From Methanolobus sp. (GTDB lineage: Archaea > Halobacteriota > Methanosarcinia > Methanosarcinales > Methanosarcinaceae): 64,000 bases of DNA. The stretch spans positions 173,166 to 237,165 of the forward strand of contig NZ_JADQBZ010000004.1 in the NCBI RefSeq assembly GCF_016278365.1, in the 5' to 3' direction. The notes under the pieces were generated by a model. That model made no database searches. It had not been told where the DNA came from and was given only the letters and a program-made list of their open reading frames with translations. A program made the position numbers and the translations under genes. The stretch's first letter is position 1; each line of letters begins with the position of its first letter. Positions 20,892 through 35,571 of this stretch are shown piece by piece.

Positions 20892-21524
20892 TTACTCCTG
20901 TTGTATCTTTTTGATTAGCTGAGCTGTCTCGATCAGCTTCTTCATTGTCCTGCGAAGGCTCCTGAGACCGTCAGGGTCTTCAGACACTCCTTCTGCTCCC
21001 TTGTCCTTTGACCAGAAAGTTCCGCCAAGGTTGGAACCGAAGGACCCTCCACCCACAGGTATCATTTCGCTGATAACATAAAAATCATGTATGGACCGGA
21101 TTGCAGGTTCCTGGCCTCCTATCCTGTCACCGCCCACTGCAGCTGCAGCACCAACCTTGTTCAGGAATACTTTTGGGTCGCGTGCAACCACAGCCCTGCA
21201 CCTGTCCAGTATGGTCTTTGTCTGGGCGCTGAGCGTGCCCTGGTAAACAGGAGTGCCGATTATCCAGGCATCAGCCCAGATCATTCTATCATACAGCTCC
21301 ACAAGATCATCTTTGTGGATGCAGCCCTGCTTAGTACGCACACAGTAGTCACAGTGGATGCAGAATTTCATATCCTTCCCGCTGGCAGAGAAATACTCCG
21401 TCTCTGCGCCGAACTTCTCCTGTGCATATCGCAAGGCTTCATTCACAATAAAATCAGTGGCTTTCTTCCTGGGGCTGCCAGATATACCCAGTAGCCGGAT
21501 AGCTGAACCTTCAGACAATGGCAC
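20892..21524 (-). CDS. Iron-sulfur flavoprotein / flavodoxin-family NADPH-dependent FMN reductase-like protein
   Basis: LLGISGSPRKKATDFIVNEAL, KFCIHCDYCVRTKQGCIHKDD compact Cys motif. Confidence 0.88.
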   Translation of the reverse strand: MPLSEGSAIRLLGISGSPRKKATDFIVNEALRYAQEKFGAETEYFSASGKDMKFCIHCDYCVRTKQGCIHKDDLVELYDRMIWADAWIIGTPVYQGTLSAQTKTILDRCRAVVARDPKVFLNKVGAAAAVGGDRIGGQEPAIRSIHDFYVISEMIPVGGGSFGSNLGGTFWSKDKGAEGVSEDPDGLRSLRRTMKKLIETAQLIKKIQQE

Positions 21525-21538
21525 TCCAACCTCCTTGT

Positions 21539-21730
21539 TTATTCAATGGTTATTGATTCTGTGGGGCAGGCATCCACACAGATACCACATTCCACACAAT
21601 CTTCAGGTCTTGCAATAACGGACTTCATGTCCCCGTTATTGTCTTTCTGAATCTCTATTACATCTGTCGGGCATGCCTGAACACATGCTCCGATGCCTTC
21701 ACACTTGCTTTTATCTACTTTTGCCGGCAC
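21539..21730 (-). CDS. 2[4Fe-4S] ferredoxin
   Basis: CEGIGACVQACPTDVIEI...CVECGICVDACPTESI. Confidence 0.95.
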   Translation of the reverse strand: MPAKVDKSKCEGIGACVQACPTDVIEIQKDNNGDMKSVIARPEDCVECGICVDACPTESITIE

Positions 21731-21746
21731 TACTATATCCTCCTTT

Positions 21747-22142
21747 TCATTGTTTTTTATATGAGCCTATAATTGTCAGGGTCATTGTCAACGCTGCCAG
21801 GACCTTCAATGCCGCAGAAGCCATGAATCCGGGAGCCTGCTCCTGGGATTCAAAAGGTTTTTCCGGGTCATGGATTCTGCCGGATGCCTTCCCCATGGCT
21901 ATTACCGGTACTTCATGGATCCCTTCTCCAAACAAGTGGTCTATGAGTTTCTGAGGTGCTGACATATAATTGAGAGTCGCGTCAACAGTCAACGGATAAG
22001 ATGTGTTGTCAGGCGGGGTGAACATATGTTGCTCTCTCACAGTTTCCCGGGGAGCTATCCTGTTATCGTCAATCACCTTTTCAGCAAGCCAGAAACTTAT
22101 TGCAGCGACAATAAAAATAATGATGTATCTGATGATGAACAC
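21747..22142 (-). CDS. Hypothetical membrane-anchored protein
   Basis: Hydrophobic N- and C-terminal segments; conserved gene context; no family recognised. Confidence 0.6.
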   Translation of the reverse strand: MFIIRYIIIFIVAAISFWLAEKVIDDNRIAPRETVREQHMFTPPDNTSYPLTVDATLNYMSAPQKLIDHLFGEGIHEVPVIAMGKASGRIHDPEKPFESQEQAPGFMASAALKVLAALTMTLTIIGSYKKQ

Positions 22143-22242
22143 TCCATTTTTACAAGAGCACCTGATCTATAGTTAAGTTATTATGAATGACCCATGAACA
22201 ATAATTAAATTGAAGAGGATCTTTATGATCCCCTCGAAGCTT

Positions 22243-22656
22243 TCATCTTAGCATCTTCAATGCATGCCTGCAGGCTGCAACAGCCGGTGCACCTGAGGTT
22301 ATGAAAATCACATCCATGACTTCCATGATCTCATCCTTGGTTGCTCCGTTGTTGAGCGCGCTCTTCATCTGCGCCGCCACACAGGCCTCACACTGCTTTG
22401 AAGCGACCACTGCAAGTGCCATCAGGATCTTTGTTTTGGCAGGAAGTGCACCATCCTGGAGCAATTTGCTGTTGCACATGTTGTACTTGTGCAGGAACTC
22501 CGGCTCAAGCTCATCAAGGGTTTCCAGTATGTGAGGTGTGAATCCCAGCTTATCTGACATATCCCCAAGTAAACCATCGCGTCTTTTTCCTTCCCCGCAC
22601 ATTTTTCTGTCTTCGTTTGGATTTTTATCTCCACACATATTTCTATCTCCGCACAT
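22243..22656 (-). CDS. Carboxymuconolactone decarboxylase/AhpD-like protein with N-terminal MCGD repeats
   Basis: [53 protein letters not shown]. Confidence 0.88.
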   Translation of the reverse strand: MCGDRNMCGDKNPNEDRKMCGEGKRRDGLLGDMSDKLGFTPHILETLDELEPEFLHKYNMCNSKLLQDGALPAKTKILMALAVVASKQCEACVAAQMKSALNNGATKDEIMEVMDVIFITSGAPAVAACRHALKMLR

Positions 22657-22688
22657 ATCTCTATCTCCTTTGTATTAGTAATGAACGT

Positions 22689-22907
22689 TCAGTCAAAACC
22701 CTCTTCTATTGTATGACCCAGGCAGTAACTGCACATGAGCCGGGGAAGTCCTTTGGGAAGCCTTTGAACATGAGGTGGTTTTCCAATTGATACCGGCAAT
22801 TCAAGTTCCTTTGCATGGTCCACGCAGAGGCCTTTACCGCAGACTATGCAGACACAAGCAGCTTCAATGTCCTTTTCCGCATCCATGCAATCATAACATT
22901 TCATCAT
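22689..22907 (-). CDS. DUF2180 family Cys-rich protein
   Basis: MMKCYDCMDAEKDIEAACVCIVCGKGLCVDHAKEL...CSYC. Confidence 0.8.
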   Translation of the reverse strand: MMKCYDCMDAEKDIEAACVCIVCGKGLCVDHAKELELPVSIGKPPHVQRLPKGLPRLMCSYCLGHTIEEGFD

Positions 22908-22915
22908 GATATCAC

Positions 22916-23155
22916 CTAATAGTTCTCTTTCAGGGCTTCATGGCAAGGTATGCATAGTATTTTCTTAATATGCTGTACATCCTCGTACTTACATTCTACT
23001 CCCATTCCGCACTTCAGCTTAATGCTGTATTCTCCTTCCAATACAGGAGAATCTTCCCTTACCAGATGTTGTTTACATACTCCTCGCCCGCAAACTATGC
23101 AGATGGCCACAGTATCGCTGGTTTTCCCATTTTTGGAACACTCATAACATTTCAT
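22916..23155 (-). CDS. DUF2180 family Cys-rich protein (paralog)
   Basis: MKCYECSKNGKTSDTVAICIVCGRGVCKQHLVRED...CIPCHEAL. Confidence 0.8.
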   Translation of the reverse strand: MKCYECSKNGKTSDTVAICIVCGRGVCKQHLVREDSPVLEGEYSIKLKCGMGVECKYEDVQHIKKILCIPCHEALKENY

Positions 23156-23527
23156 GCTAACACTTCTTACTGATTATAATCACGCATACTTACTACCATT
23201 TTCAAGGACAGGTCCATATAAAAGGCCTGAATGCTATTAATGTCTCTTTCTGATGTGATGGCTTCCCGAACCTCCACCTCCCTATTTATCTTAGCTGGCA
23301 AATCATCTGGAACTTCCTCAATATATCTGTATCGGTGATGTTGTTTTGCAACTCTGGACAATACTGGAGTATTGTTTTTTATGGATTCTTTTCTATATTT
23401 TTAGGACTAGTACTTCTGTGATATCAATGTGCTGTTGCTCCGTAGTTTACCAATGTTCCCTGTGACATCCTTCTTTGATGGCGAATCAAACCAACAAAGT
23501 TTTAAATATGTATAGCCACCTGAATAA

Positions 23528-24538
<1,011 letters not shown>

Positions 24539-24555
24539 CACGTCGGAGGCAATTA

Positions 24556-26113
<1,558 letters not shown>

Positions 26114-26175
26114 TACTCATCGGGGAAAACTTACTGGACCCCTCATGAAAGGATTCACCTGATTGAAGCAAGTGG

Positions 26176-26706
26176 TCAGTGTCCTTCAAGGTCCTTTGCT
26201 TTTTTAATGATCTCATTGAATACGGGGCTACAGCACTTGCCAGTAGGGTTCTTTATTTTACACTGGCTCTTTACACCCGGATCATAATATTTCCTTATGG
26301 CATTTAGATCTGTAATTTTCTGTTCCCTTACAGCTCGCATGACCTCTTCTTGCGTTATCTTGCTGCAGTAACATGCATATCTGGGATTGGCATCATCCTT
26401 GAACCATAAAGGTACAGTAATGTCCGTTTTCCAAAAAATAATGCCTGTCTTGACATTGTAGTAGGCTATGTCGCACTTTTCATTCATGCACAGGTAGTAA
26501 TCCTCTTGGCCTGCTTTCTCTTCCATTTCCTTTTTGAGTAGATGCCTCACTGTGATATTCTCGACATACCTTCCTTTTGTCTTGCAGAGGGGACATGGAG
26601 CACTCGCATTTGAAGTATCCTGTATTTCCCCGCTGCAACAGTTTGGTGTTAATGGAATCTGTTTAAGGGTTATTCCCTTCCCGGTGCCACAACAGCTGTT
26701 TGTCAT
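26176..26706 (-). CDS. CopZ-like iron-sulfur/zinc metallochaperone domain protein
   Basis: CPLCKTKGRYVENITVRHLL...YYLCMNEKCDIAYYN...YACYCSKITQEEVMRAV...GKCCSPVF. Confidence 0.8.
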   Translation of the reverse strand: MTNSCCGTGKGITLKQIPLTPNCCSGEIQDTSNASAPCPLCKTKGRYVENITVRHLLKKEMEEKAGQEDYYLCMNEKCDIAYYNVKTGIIFWKTDITVPLWFKDDANPRYACYCSKITQEEVMRAVREQKITDLNAIRKYYDPGVKSQCKIKNPTGKCCSPVFNEIIKKAKDLEGH

Positions 26707-26744
26707 AAATACCTCAATTTGATACGATTTTTACTTGCAGATGC

Positions 26745-27797
26745 TTATTTCTTCCTCAATTCAAGCTTCAGGCTTTCCAGCGGATATCCCGAGTACTGCC
26801 TTTTACTGATGTCCTTATCCGCATCTATTATCCTGATAGTGAAACCTGCCTCCCTTATGATCCTGAGATAATCCTCTTTCAGCAAGGCTCCGCCCACGCA
26901 GGCACATATGAGCTTCTCGTCGCTCCTCTCTTCGGGTGTCAGGTCCTTCAGGAGAACTATATCTGACAGATACATCCTCCCATTTTCTTTCAATACTCTG
27001 TGGGCTTCCCTGAAGACCCGGGACTTGTCGGGTGCAAGGTTGATGACACAATTGCTCATGACTACATCCACGGAGCTTGATTCAACAGGTAGTTCCTCGA
27101 TATCTCCTTGTCTGAACTCCACATTGTCAAACTCATACTTTTCAGCATTCTCTCTGGCTTTTGCAAGCATCTCTGCGGTCATATCCACACCGATGACCTT
27201 TCCGGTCTTCCCAACTTTCCTTGCGGCCAGGAAACTGTCAAAACCGGCACCTGAACCCAGGTCAAGCACGACTTCGCCTTCGTGTATGCCCCCGAGTGAT
27301 GTGGGATTCCCGCATCCCAGGCCCAGGTTTGCATCCGAAAAAGAACTGATGTCCTCATTCGAATATCCAATCGAACCTGCTATCTCCTCTCCGCTAAGGT
27401 CATCGCAGCAGCCGCATCCCTGCACCATGCCCAGTGCTATCTTGCCGTACTTTTTCTTTACGACGTGTTTCTTCGTATCTGCATCCATCACGCTTCCGGG
27501 ACAGCATGAATCTACTTTCTCTATCCCGCATTTCTCAAGTGTTTCTTTCATCATCTCATCCTTTATACTGTAAATTACGTATCTGCCATCCTTCTCATAG
27601 CGCAGGATACCTGCTTCCAGAAGTATCTTCAGATGCCGTGATATAGTTGTCTGGTCCTTCCCCGCGATCTCTGAAAAATCACAGGCACAGTGGTCATGTT
27701 TTAGCAGGCATCCGACAATCGTTAATCTGGTCCTGTCTCCCAACGCTTTGAAGAATCTGGCTTTTTCTTCGGTCATTATCCATGTATATTTGTACAT
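26745..27797 (-). CDS. arsM: ArsR HTH domain fused to arsenite methyltransferase ArsM (start may be 27776)
   Basis: N-term [43 protein letters not shown]-term [39 protein letters not shown]...SNCVINL...CACVGGALL. Confidence 0.92.
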   Translation of the reverse strand: MYKYTWIMTEEKARFFKALGDRTRLTIVGCLLKHDHCACDFSEIAGKDQTTISRHLKILLEAGILRYEKDGRYVIYSIKDEMMKETLEKCGIEKVDSCCPGSVMDADTKKHVVKKKYGKIALGMVQGCGCCDDLSGEEIAGSIGYSNEDISSFSDANLGLGCGNPTSLGGIHEGEVVLDLGSGAGFDSFLAARKVGKTGKVIGVDMTAEMLAKARENAEKYEFDNVEFRQGDIEELPVESSSVDVVMSNCVINLAPDKSRVFREAHRVLKENGRMYLSDIVLLKDLTPEERSDEKLICACVGGALLKEDYLRIIREAGFTIRIIDADKDISKRQYSGYPLESLKLELRKK

Positions 27798-27877
27798 ACG
27801 TACATATATCTAACGACAAAATCTCATTTTTGAATAACCATTGAAAGCACTTGTTAGCAAGTACCCGCTCAAGCATT

Positions 27878-28666
27878 TCAGACGAAAATTTTTCCTTCAA
27901 GCACCGTTACAGCTTTTCCGGAAAGCAGCACTCTGCCCCCTTTGACCTGCACTTTCAGGAATCCTTCCCTGTCGGATGCCTGATGAGCGTAAAATGTGTC
28001 CCTGCCAAGTTTTTTCATCCAGTAGGGTCCCAGGCAGCAGTGCGCTGACCCTGTGGCCGGATCTTCAGGAATGCCTATTGCAGGTGCAAACATCCTGGAA
28101 ACAAAATCATAATCCCCACTTTCAGATGCAGATGTGACAATAACGCCTCTGGAGGTAGTTTTTGCAAGAACTGACATATCTGGTTTAATCGACCTGACAA
28201 TGTCCCCCGACTCAACTTCTATCAAGTAATCGAAAACGTTCCTGCCAACATAGACTGGTTCAACACCCAGTGCCTCAATAAGCCCTTCAGGTGCACCAGC
28301 TTCATTTTCCATAAGTGCCGGGAAATCAAGTTCTATCCATTCTTCCCTGAGCGTCGCTGTGAGTATTCCACTTTTGGTAAAGAACCTTGCCGTCTCATCC
28401 CTCCCAATATATTCCCTTTCCCATAACACATGAGCACTTGCCAGGGTCGCATGTCCGCACAGGTCAACCTCCGCACCCGGCGCGAACCACCGCAGGTTAT
28501 AGCCCTCCTCTATCCGGTACAAAAAAGCAGTTTCTGGCAGTAACATCTCCATGGCAATATCCTGCATCCATTTCTCATCCGCAGGCTCCTCAAGTATGCA
28601 CACTCCAGCAGGATTCCCTGAGAAAGCCCGGTCTGTAAAGGCATCGACCTGGTATATCCTGACCAT
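27878..28666 (-). CDS. PhzF-family isomerase
   Basis: YQVDAFTDRAFSGNPAGVCIL, DLCGHATLASAHVL, EDPATGSAHCCLGPYW. Confidence 0.93.
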   Translation of the reverse strand: MVRIYQVDAFTDRAFSGNPAGVCILEEPADEKWMQDIAMEMLLPETAFLYRIEEGYNLRWFAPGAEVDLCGHATLASAHVLWEREYIGRDETARFFTKSGILTATLREEWIELDFPALMENEAGAPEGLIEALGVEPVYVGRNVFDYLIEVESGDIVRSIKPDMSVLAKTTSRGVIVTSASESGDYDFVSRMFAPAIGIPEDPATGSAHCCLGPYWMKKLGRDTFYAHQASDREGFLKVQVKGGRVLLSGKAVTVLEGKIFV

Positions 28667-28669
28667 ATT

Positions 28670-30106
<1,437 letters not shown>

Positions 30107-30151
30107 CAGTAAAGCCTCATCGGTGTTAAGCGGATCCTTAGAAAATTATGG

Positions 30152-30224
30152 TGCCGAGGGGAAGATTCGAACTCCCGGAAAACCGCTCTGCAGGCGGTCA
30201 CATTGGCCACTCTGTCACCTCGGC
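30152..30224 (-). tRNA. tRNA-Cys(GCA); CCA tail genomically encoded at 30149-30151
   Basis: GCCGAGG/CCTCGGC acceptor, anticodon arm ACCGC-CTGCAGA-GCGGT, T arm GGGAG-TTCGAAT-CTTCC. Confidence 0.95.
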
Positions 30225-30350
30225 GCCCTGTTATCCAGCTTCTATTGTGAACTTATGTTTGCGGGTTGCCTTATTTAGTTTTTGCTTGTCCGCACCACAA
30301 AATATATCCAGGTTAGTTTCAATATCTTTTGAAATACAGGGTGTAGAACT

Positions 30351-30647
30351 ATGAGGGTCATATCCGTTGAACAGGTACTGCCATGCATAGCAGACCCATG
30401 GAAGCTCAGGGTCATAGCGCAGCTGGATGAATGCCCGGACCTTCCAATGCTTGCGAAGTACCTACAGGGGCGCTATAGTGAGGGGCTCGGTGTCGTTATG
30501 GCGAAGAGCGGGTACAGGGAGATTACATTCTATAGCGATGGCAGGGTGGCCGTGCGCATGGTGGATACCACGGAAGAAGCTGAAAAGTTCATCAACAGCA
30601 TGCTTGCAATGGCCTGCACCAAAGCACTCATTCTGGAAGGTCTGTAG
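30351..30647 (+). CDS. Hypothetical protein (98 aa)
   Basis: ORF with coherent codon use between tRNA and sensor kinase; no family recognised. Confidence 0.65.
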   Translation: MRVISVEQVLPCIADPWKLRVIAQLDECPDLPMLAKYLQGRYSEGLGVVMAKSGYREITFYSDGRVAVRMVDTTEEAEKFINSMLAMACTKALILEGL

Positions 30648-30909
30648 TTTCTAACTGTCTTACAAATACGCACTTTTTTATTGTAGCATCATGAAGCAAC
30701 TGGATAAGATTAATGTCAAATTTTATATGCGATGACTCATATTATCTATAATTAGTATATTAATTTAGAAAGTGATGCATGTATTATTGTTCTGGCAATT
30801 ATGATCGTTGTTTCCGGTAACCTTCCAAGGGATATGTTCAGCAACCTTATGTAAGGCAAACGTCGGGAGGAGTGAAGAAAAATGTATGCGCTATCTGTGA
30901 ACTATCAGG

Positions 30910-33165
30910 ATGTCAGGGGAGATTCATGTGAACCATGAACCTCTGGCAGGCATAATCAGCAATGCTGCGCTGCTTCTTGCACTCTGGGTGATATATGAAG
31001 CGACTTTTCTCAATATCAGCATAAGCCCGCGTTTGAAAAAAATGCTTGTCGGGATCATCATTGGATTTATATGCATCGCACTGATGGTGAACCCATGGGA
31101 GCTGTTTCCCGGACTGTTCTTTGACACGCGCTCGATTCTCCTGGGTATCACCGGCCTATTCTTTGGCCTTGTACCGACAATAATAGCCATGTCTATTGCC
31201 GCAATTTTCCGGCTGTATCAGGGAGGCACCGGAGCCTTAATGGGAGTTTCAGTCATAATCACATCGTCGATGCTGGGCCTTTTTTGGAACCGCTATCATG
31301 AAAGACTTAAACACATTTTGGGGAAATTCGAACTATATGCTTTTGGTCTTACTATCCACATTACAATGCTTCTATGTACTTTCATACTTCCGTGGCAGCT
31401 CGCAATTGACACCCTTAACAGGATAATTCTTCCGGTCTTAGTTGTTTACCCTCTGGTGACAGTGCTGCTTGGAAACATGATGAACTATCAGATCGACCGG
31501 GAGAACTCCCGGCAGGCACTCAGGGAAAGCGAGGAGATATTCGGATTGTTCATGGACAATTTCCCTGGATACGCCTACATCAAAGATGAAAACGGAAGGC
31601 ATTTGTTCTGCAATAAGAAATTGGGGGAAAGGGTCGGGTTGGAAATACCTCATATATTGGGAAAATCCAATGAAGACCTGTTCCCTTCTGATGTAGCGAA
31701 GCAATTCTCCGTCAATGACCAGTTGGTGCTGCAAAACAAGGGTACTCTGGTTGTTGAGGAAGAAATAACCCAGGACGATAGCATACAGACATTTCTTTCC
31801 TATAAATTCGTTATCAGCAGAAAATATGGTTCGTCTTATCTGGGCGGTATCTCTCTTGATATAACTGACAGGAAACGGGCAGATGAAAAGCTAAAAATGT
31901 ATAACCAGCGCCTGAGCATCTTTCACAGGATAGATACGGGTATCATCAGTGCCCATTCCTCCCGGGAGATCGCATGCACTGTTCTGAAATGCATGCGTCG
32001 TATAATTGCATGCTCAAATGTGCATTTGATGCTGTTAGAAAATAATGCAACAGAAGCTTATGTATTTGCAAGTGATGGTGATATGGATGCAACTTTTCCC
32101 GAAGGTATGCGCTTTAGGCTTTTCCAGCAAAAGCAGTTGAGTGAACTGCGTTCAGGATACATTATCTCATTTGACGACATGCTTGCATTCGAAGATGTAT
32201 TCTCTTCCATATCAGGTCACATATCGCAAGAATGTTTTAATTCAGGTATCAGTGCACCGCTCATACTCGAGGGTGAGCTCATGGGTGTCCTGAATCTGCT
32301 GGCGGAAGATGACGACTTTTTCAATGATGAGCATCTGGAGATTGTCCGGGAGATAGCAGCTCAGCTTGCGGTTGCTATTCAGCAGGCCCGTCTGAACGAG
32401 CAGATAAAGCGCCACAGCTGCGATCTGGAAGAAAGTGTCAGGCAGCGAACATTCCAGCTTGAGACTGCAAACAAGGAACTTGAAGCCTTTGCATATTCCG
32501 TATCCCATGACCTTCGTTCACCTCTTCGTGCCATTGACGGCTTTTCCAGGATAATATTGGAAGATTATGCGGACAAATTGGACGAGGAAGGCAACAGGCT
32601 GCTGAGTGTCGTCAGGGATAACGCGCAAAAAATGGATAAACTTATTACGGACCTTCTCTCTCTTTCACGTGTCAGCAGAAATGATATGAACCTGATAACT
32701 ATAGATATGGCCGGTATGGCTGGATCTGTCTTCAGGGAGCTTACTTCACCGGAAATAGAAGCCAGATTCAATGTCAGTATAAGTCAGATGCCGGAGGGCT
32801 GTGGAGATCCTGTCCTGATGAAGCAGGTCTGGAGCAATCTCATTGCAAATGCCATCAAATATACTATGCCCGTGAAAGAGCCTGCGATATCCATTGGAGG
32901 CTACAGGGAAAATGGAAGGAACGTTTACTACGTGAAAGATACGGGAGTTGGATTCGACCCTAAATATGTGCATAAGCTCTTCGGTCTTTTCCAGCGCTTG
33001 CATACAGAAAAGGAGTTCGAAGGAACAGGTGTGGGACTTGCTATCACGCAGCGCATTGTTCACCGTCATGGAGGAACAGTGTGGGCAGAGGGCAAGGTAA
33101 ACGAAGGAGCAACATTCTATTTCTCATTACCTGCAAAGGAGGATTACAGTGATGATCGAAGGTGA
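30910..33165 (+). CDS. Sensor histidine kinase: LytS-type 5TM region, PAS, GAF, HisKA, HATPase
   Basis: N-terminal TM segments, [18 protein letters not shown]-box, [22 protein letters not shown]. Confidence 0.92.
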   Translation: MSGEIHVNHEPLAGIISNAALLLALWVIYEATFLNISISPRLKKMLVGIIIGFICIALMVNPWELFPGLFFDTRSILLGITGLFFGLVPTIIAMSIAAIFRLYQGGTGALMGVSVIITSSMLGLFWNRYHERLKHILGKFELYAFGLTIHITMLLCTFILPWQLAIDTLNRIILPVLVVYPLVTVLLGNMMNYQIDRENSRQALRESEEIFGLFMDNFPGYAYIKDENGRHLFCNKKLGERVGLEIPHILGKSNEDLFPSDVAKQFSVNDQLVLQNKGTLVVEEEITQDDSIQTFLSYKFVISRKYGSSYLGGISLDITDRKRADEKLKMYNQRLSIFHRIDTGIISAHSSREIACTVLKCMRRIIACSNVHLMLLENNATEAYVFASDGDMDATFPEGMRFRLFQQKQLSELRSGYIISFDDMLAFEDVFSSISGHISQECFNSGISAPLILEGELMGVLNLLAEDDDFFNDEHLEIVREIAAQLAVAIQQARLNEQIKRHSCDLEESVRQRTFQLETANKELEAFAYSVSHDLRSPLRAIDGFSRIILEDYADKLDEEGNRLLSVVRDNAQKMDKLITDLLSLSRVSRNDMNLITIDMAGMAGSVFRELTSPEIEARFNVSISQMPEGCGDPVLMKQVWSNLIANAIKYTMPVKEPAISIGGYRENGRNVYYVKDTGVGFDPKYVHKLFGLFQRLHTEKEFEGTGVGLAITQRIVHRHGGTVWAEGKVNEGATFYFSLPAKEDYSDDRR

Positions 33166-33601
33166 AGTGGAAATATTACTTGTGGAAGACAATCCCAATG
33201 ACTCGGAACTGGCCCTGAGGGCGTTGAAGAAGAACAAGATTGCAAACAATGTAGTGGTTGTAACAGATGGTGAACAGGCACTTGATTTTTTCTTTGCGAG
33301 AGGGGAATTTTCCGGGCGTGATGCCTCCAATGTACCGAAGATGGTCCTTCTGGACCTGAAGTTGCCAAAGATGGATGGGCTGGAAGTTCTGAAAGTTTTG
33401 AAAGATCATGATTCCACAAAGACAATTCCCATAATCATGCTGACATCTTCCAAAGAAGAGAACGATATTGTTGAAAGCTATCGCCTAGGAGTGAACAGTT
33501 ATATTGTCAAGCCAGTTGACTTTGATAAGTTTGTCGAAGCGGTCCGGGACATAGGTGTATACTGGCTGCTTTTGAACCAGCTGCCCGCAGGCAAGAGATG
33601 A
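33149..33601 (+). CDS. Response regulator (Rcp1-like single receiver domain)
   Basis: [46 protein letters not shown]. Confidence 0.93.
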   Translation: MMIEGEVEILLVEDNPNDSELALRALKKNKIANNVVVVTDGEQALDFFFARGEFSGRDASNVPKMVLLDLKLPKMDGLEVLKVLKDHDSTKTIPIIMLTSSKEENDIVESYRLGVNSYIVKPVDFDKFVEAVRDIGVYWLLLNQLPAGKR

Positions 33602-35520
33602 AAGGAAAAACCATGGACGAAAATAATCCGCTGCGCATATTGTTCGTTGAGGATATGCCCTCGGACATGGAACTTGCAGAAAGGGAACTTATAAAAAACG
33701 GAATTTCTTTCATTTCAATAAGAGTGGAAAAGCAGGACGAATTTAAAAAGAACCTGGGTAGTTTCAATCCAGATCTTATCATTTCGGATTATTCCTTACC
33801 ATCCTTTGATGGCATGCAGGCACTTAAGCTGTCACTGGAGCATGATGATATTATCCCTTTCATAGTGTTTACCGGCTCCATGAATGAAGAGACTGCTGTA
33901 GCCTGTATGAAAGCCGGTGCTACGGATTACATCATCAAAGAACATACAAAAAGACTCCCTTTTGCTGTACGTGAAGCACTTTTAAAGAAGAAGATGCGCC
34001 TGTCCAGAGACCGGGCCGAGAAAGAGCTTGCCCAGAAAAAAGAAGAGCTGAACAATTATTTCGACAACGCTCTTGACCTTTTCTGTATAGTCAGCATAGA
34101 TGGTCACTTTGTACGCCTCAACAAAGCCTGGGAGAGAGTTCTTGGCCTAAGGATGGGAGAGCTGGAAGGGAAGATCATTCTGGATTTTGTTCATCCGGAT
34201 GACCTGCACACAACATCACATATGTTAACTATCCTGCAGAACGGGCAGGAGATATCCGGTTTCGTCAACCGTTTCAGGTGCATTGACGGGTCATATCGCT
34301 GGATAGAATGGGAATCCTCGCCCAAGGATAATATGATCTATGCAGCTGCCCGGGATATCACTGACCGGAAACATGCAGAGGATGCGCTCAAAGAAAGCGA
34401 GGAACGGCTCAAGTTGGCCATGGAAGTCTCAGAGCATGGTTTCTGGGATTGGGATATGGATAGCAACAAGGCATACTTCAGTCCGAAGTGGTACACGATC
34501 CTGGGTTATGAACCTAATGAACTTGCTATGAACTTTGAAACATGGGCTGGTCTCCTGCATCCTGATGAGCGCGACATTGTGCTCAATTCCCTGCTGGCCC
34601 ACCTTCGTGCCCTACAGTATTTCAAAATGGACTACCGGATGATGTCTAAGTCCGGTGAGTGGGTATGGGTGACAGGGCGCAGCAGGTCATTCAAAGTGGA
34701 CGGTAACGGGGTGCCACACAGGGCAGTGGGCACATACGTCGATATAACCAAGCGCAAAAAGGCAGAAGAACAAATGTTGCTGGCAAGGATGGCTGCTGAA
34801 GAGGCTAACCGCAGCAAGAGTGAGTTCCTGGCTAACATGAGCCATGAACTGAGAACTCCCTTAAGTGGGGTGATTGGTTTTTCGGATATCTTGCTTGAAG
34901 AGTTATCTGAAGGTTTAAGTGAAACGCAAAGAAAATATATCTCTACCATAAATCGAAGTGGCAGCCAGCTCCTGCATATAATCAATAAGATACTGGATAT
35001 ATCCTATATTGATTCAGGCAGGATGTGCATAAGGCTGGACCGCCTGAGCATTCATTCTGCAGTTGAGCATACATATACGTCCCTGAACTCGCTGGCTGTC
35101 AGGAAAAGGATCGAACTTCGTAAGGACATAGACTGCTGTCTGACCGAAGTAACTGCAGATGTCGAGAAATTCAAAAGCATCCTTTATAATCTTGTTGAGA
35201 ACGCTATCAAGTTCACGCCGGATGGTGGGTTGGTAACTATAAAGGCAATACCTTGTGGAGAGTACCTGCAGATATCTGTAAGTGATACTGGCATTGGGAT
35301 ACCTGATAATGAAAGGGAGCGCATATTCGAGCCATTTTTCCAGGTGGACAGTTCCGCATCACGCAGTTATGGCGGTACCGGCTTAGGGCTCATGCTCGTT
35401 AAGGAATATGTGAAAATGCATGATGGAACGATTTGGGTAGAGAGCGAGCCTGGCAAAGGCAGTACTTTCACTTTCACTGTTCCGGTAAGGGCACCACTAT
35501 CAGAAAATCCGGAACTGTAA
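33598..35520 (+). CDS. Hybrid histidine kinase: N-terminal receiver, two PAS domains, HisKA/HATPase
   Basis: [17 protein letters not shown]...[57 protein letters not shown]. Confidence 0.93.
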   Translation: MKGKTMDENNPLRILFVEDMPSDMELAERELIKNGISFISIRVEKQDEFKKNLGSFNPDLIISDYSLPSFDGMQALKLSLEHDDIIPFIVFTGSMNEETAVACMKAGATDYIIKEHTKRLPFAVREALLKKKMRLSRDRAEKELAQKKEELNNYFDNALDLFCIVSIDGHFVRLNKAWERVLGLRMGELEGKIILDFVHPDDLHTTSHMLTILQNGQEISGFVNRFRCIDGSYRWIEWESSPKDNMIYAAARDITDRKHAEDALKESEERLKLAMEVSEHGFWDWDMDSNKAYFSPKWYTILGYEPNELAMNFETWAGLLHPDERDIVLNSLLAHLRALQYFKMDYRMMSKSGEWVWVTGRSRSFKVDGNGVPHRAVGTYVDITKRKKAEEQMLLARMAAEEANRSKSEFLANMSHELRTPLSGVIGFSDILLEELSEGLSETQRKYISTINRSGSQLLHIINKILDISYIDSGRMCIRLDRLSIHSAVEHTYTSLNSLAVRKRIELRKDIDCCLTEVTADVEKFKSILYNLVENAIKFTPDGGLVTIKAIPCGEYLQISVSDTGIGIPDNERERIFEPFFQVDSSASRSYGGTGLGLMLVKEYVKMHDGTIWVESEPGKGSTFTFTVPVRAPLSENPEL

Positions 35521-35571
35521 AACCGGTTTCCTGCAATAGCGGTATCAAAATGATAGTAAAAGAATGAATGC

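Noticed and set aside
23167-23361. 64-aa minus-strand ORF upstream of DUF2180 gene
   Set aside because: Could be real but has no recognisable family or clear SD; not called
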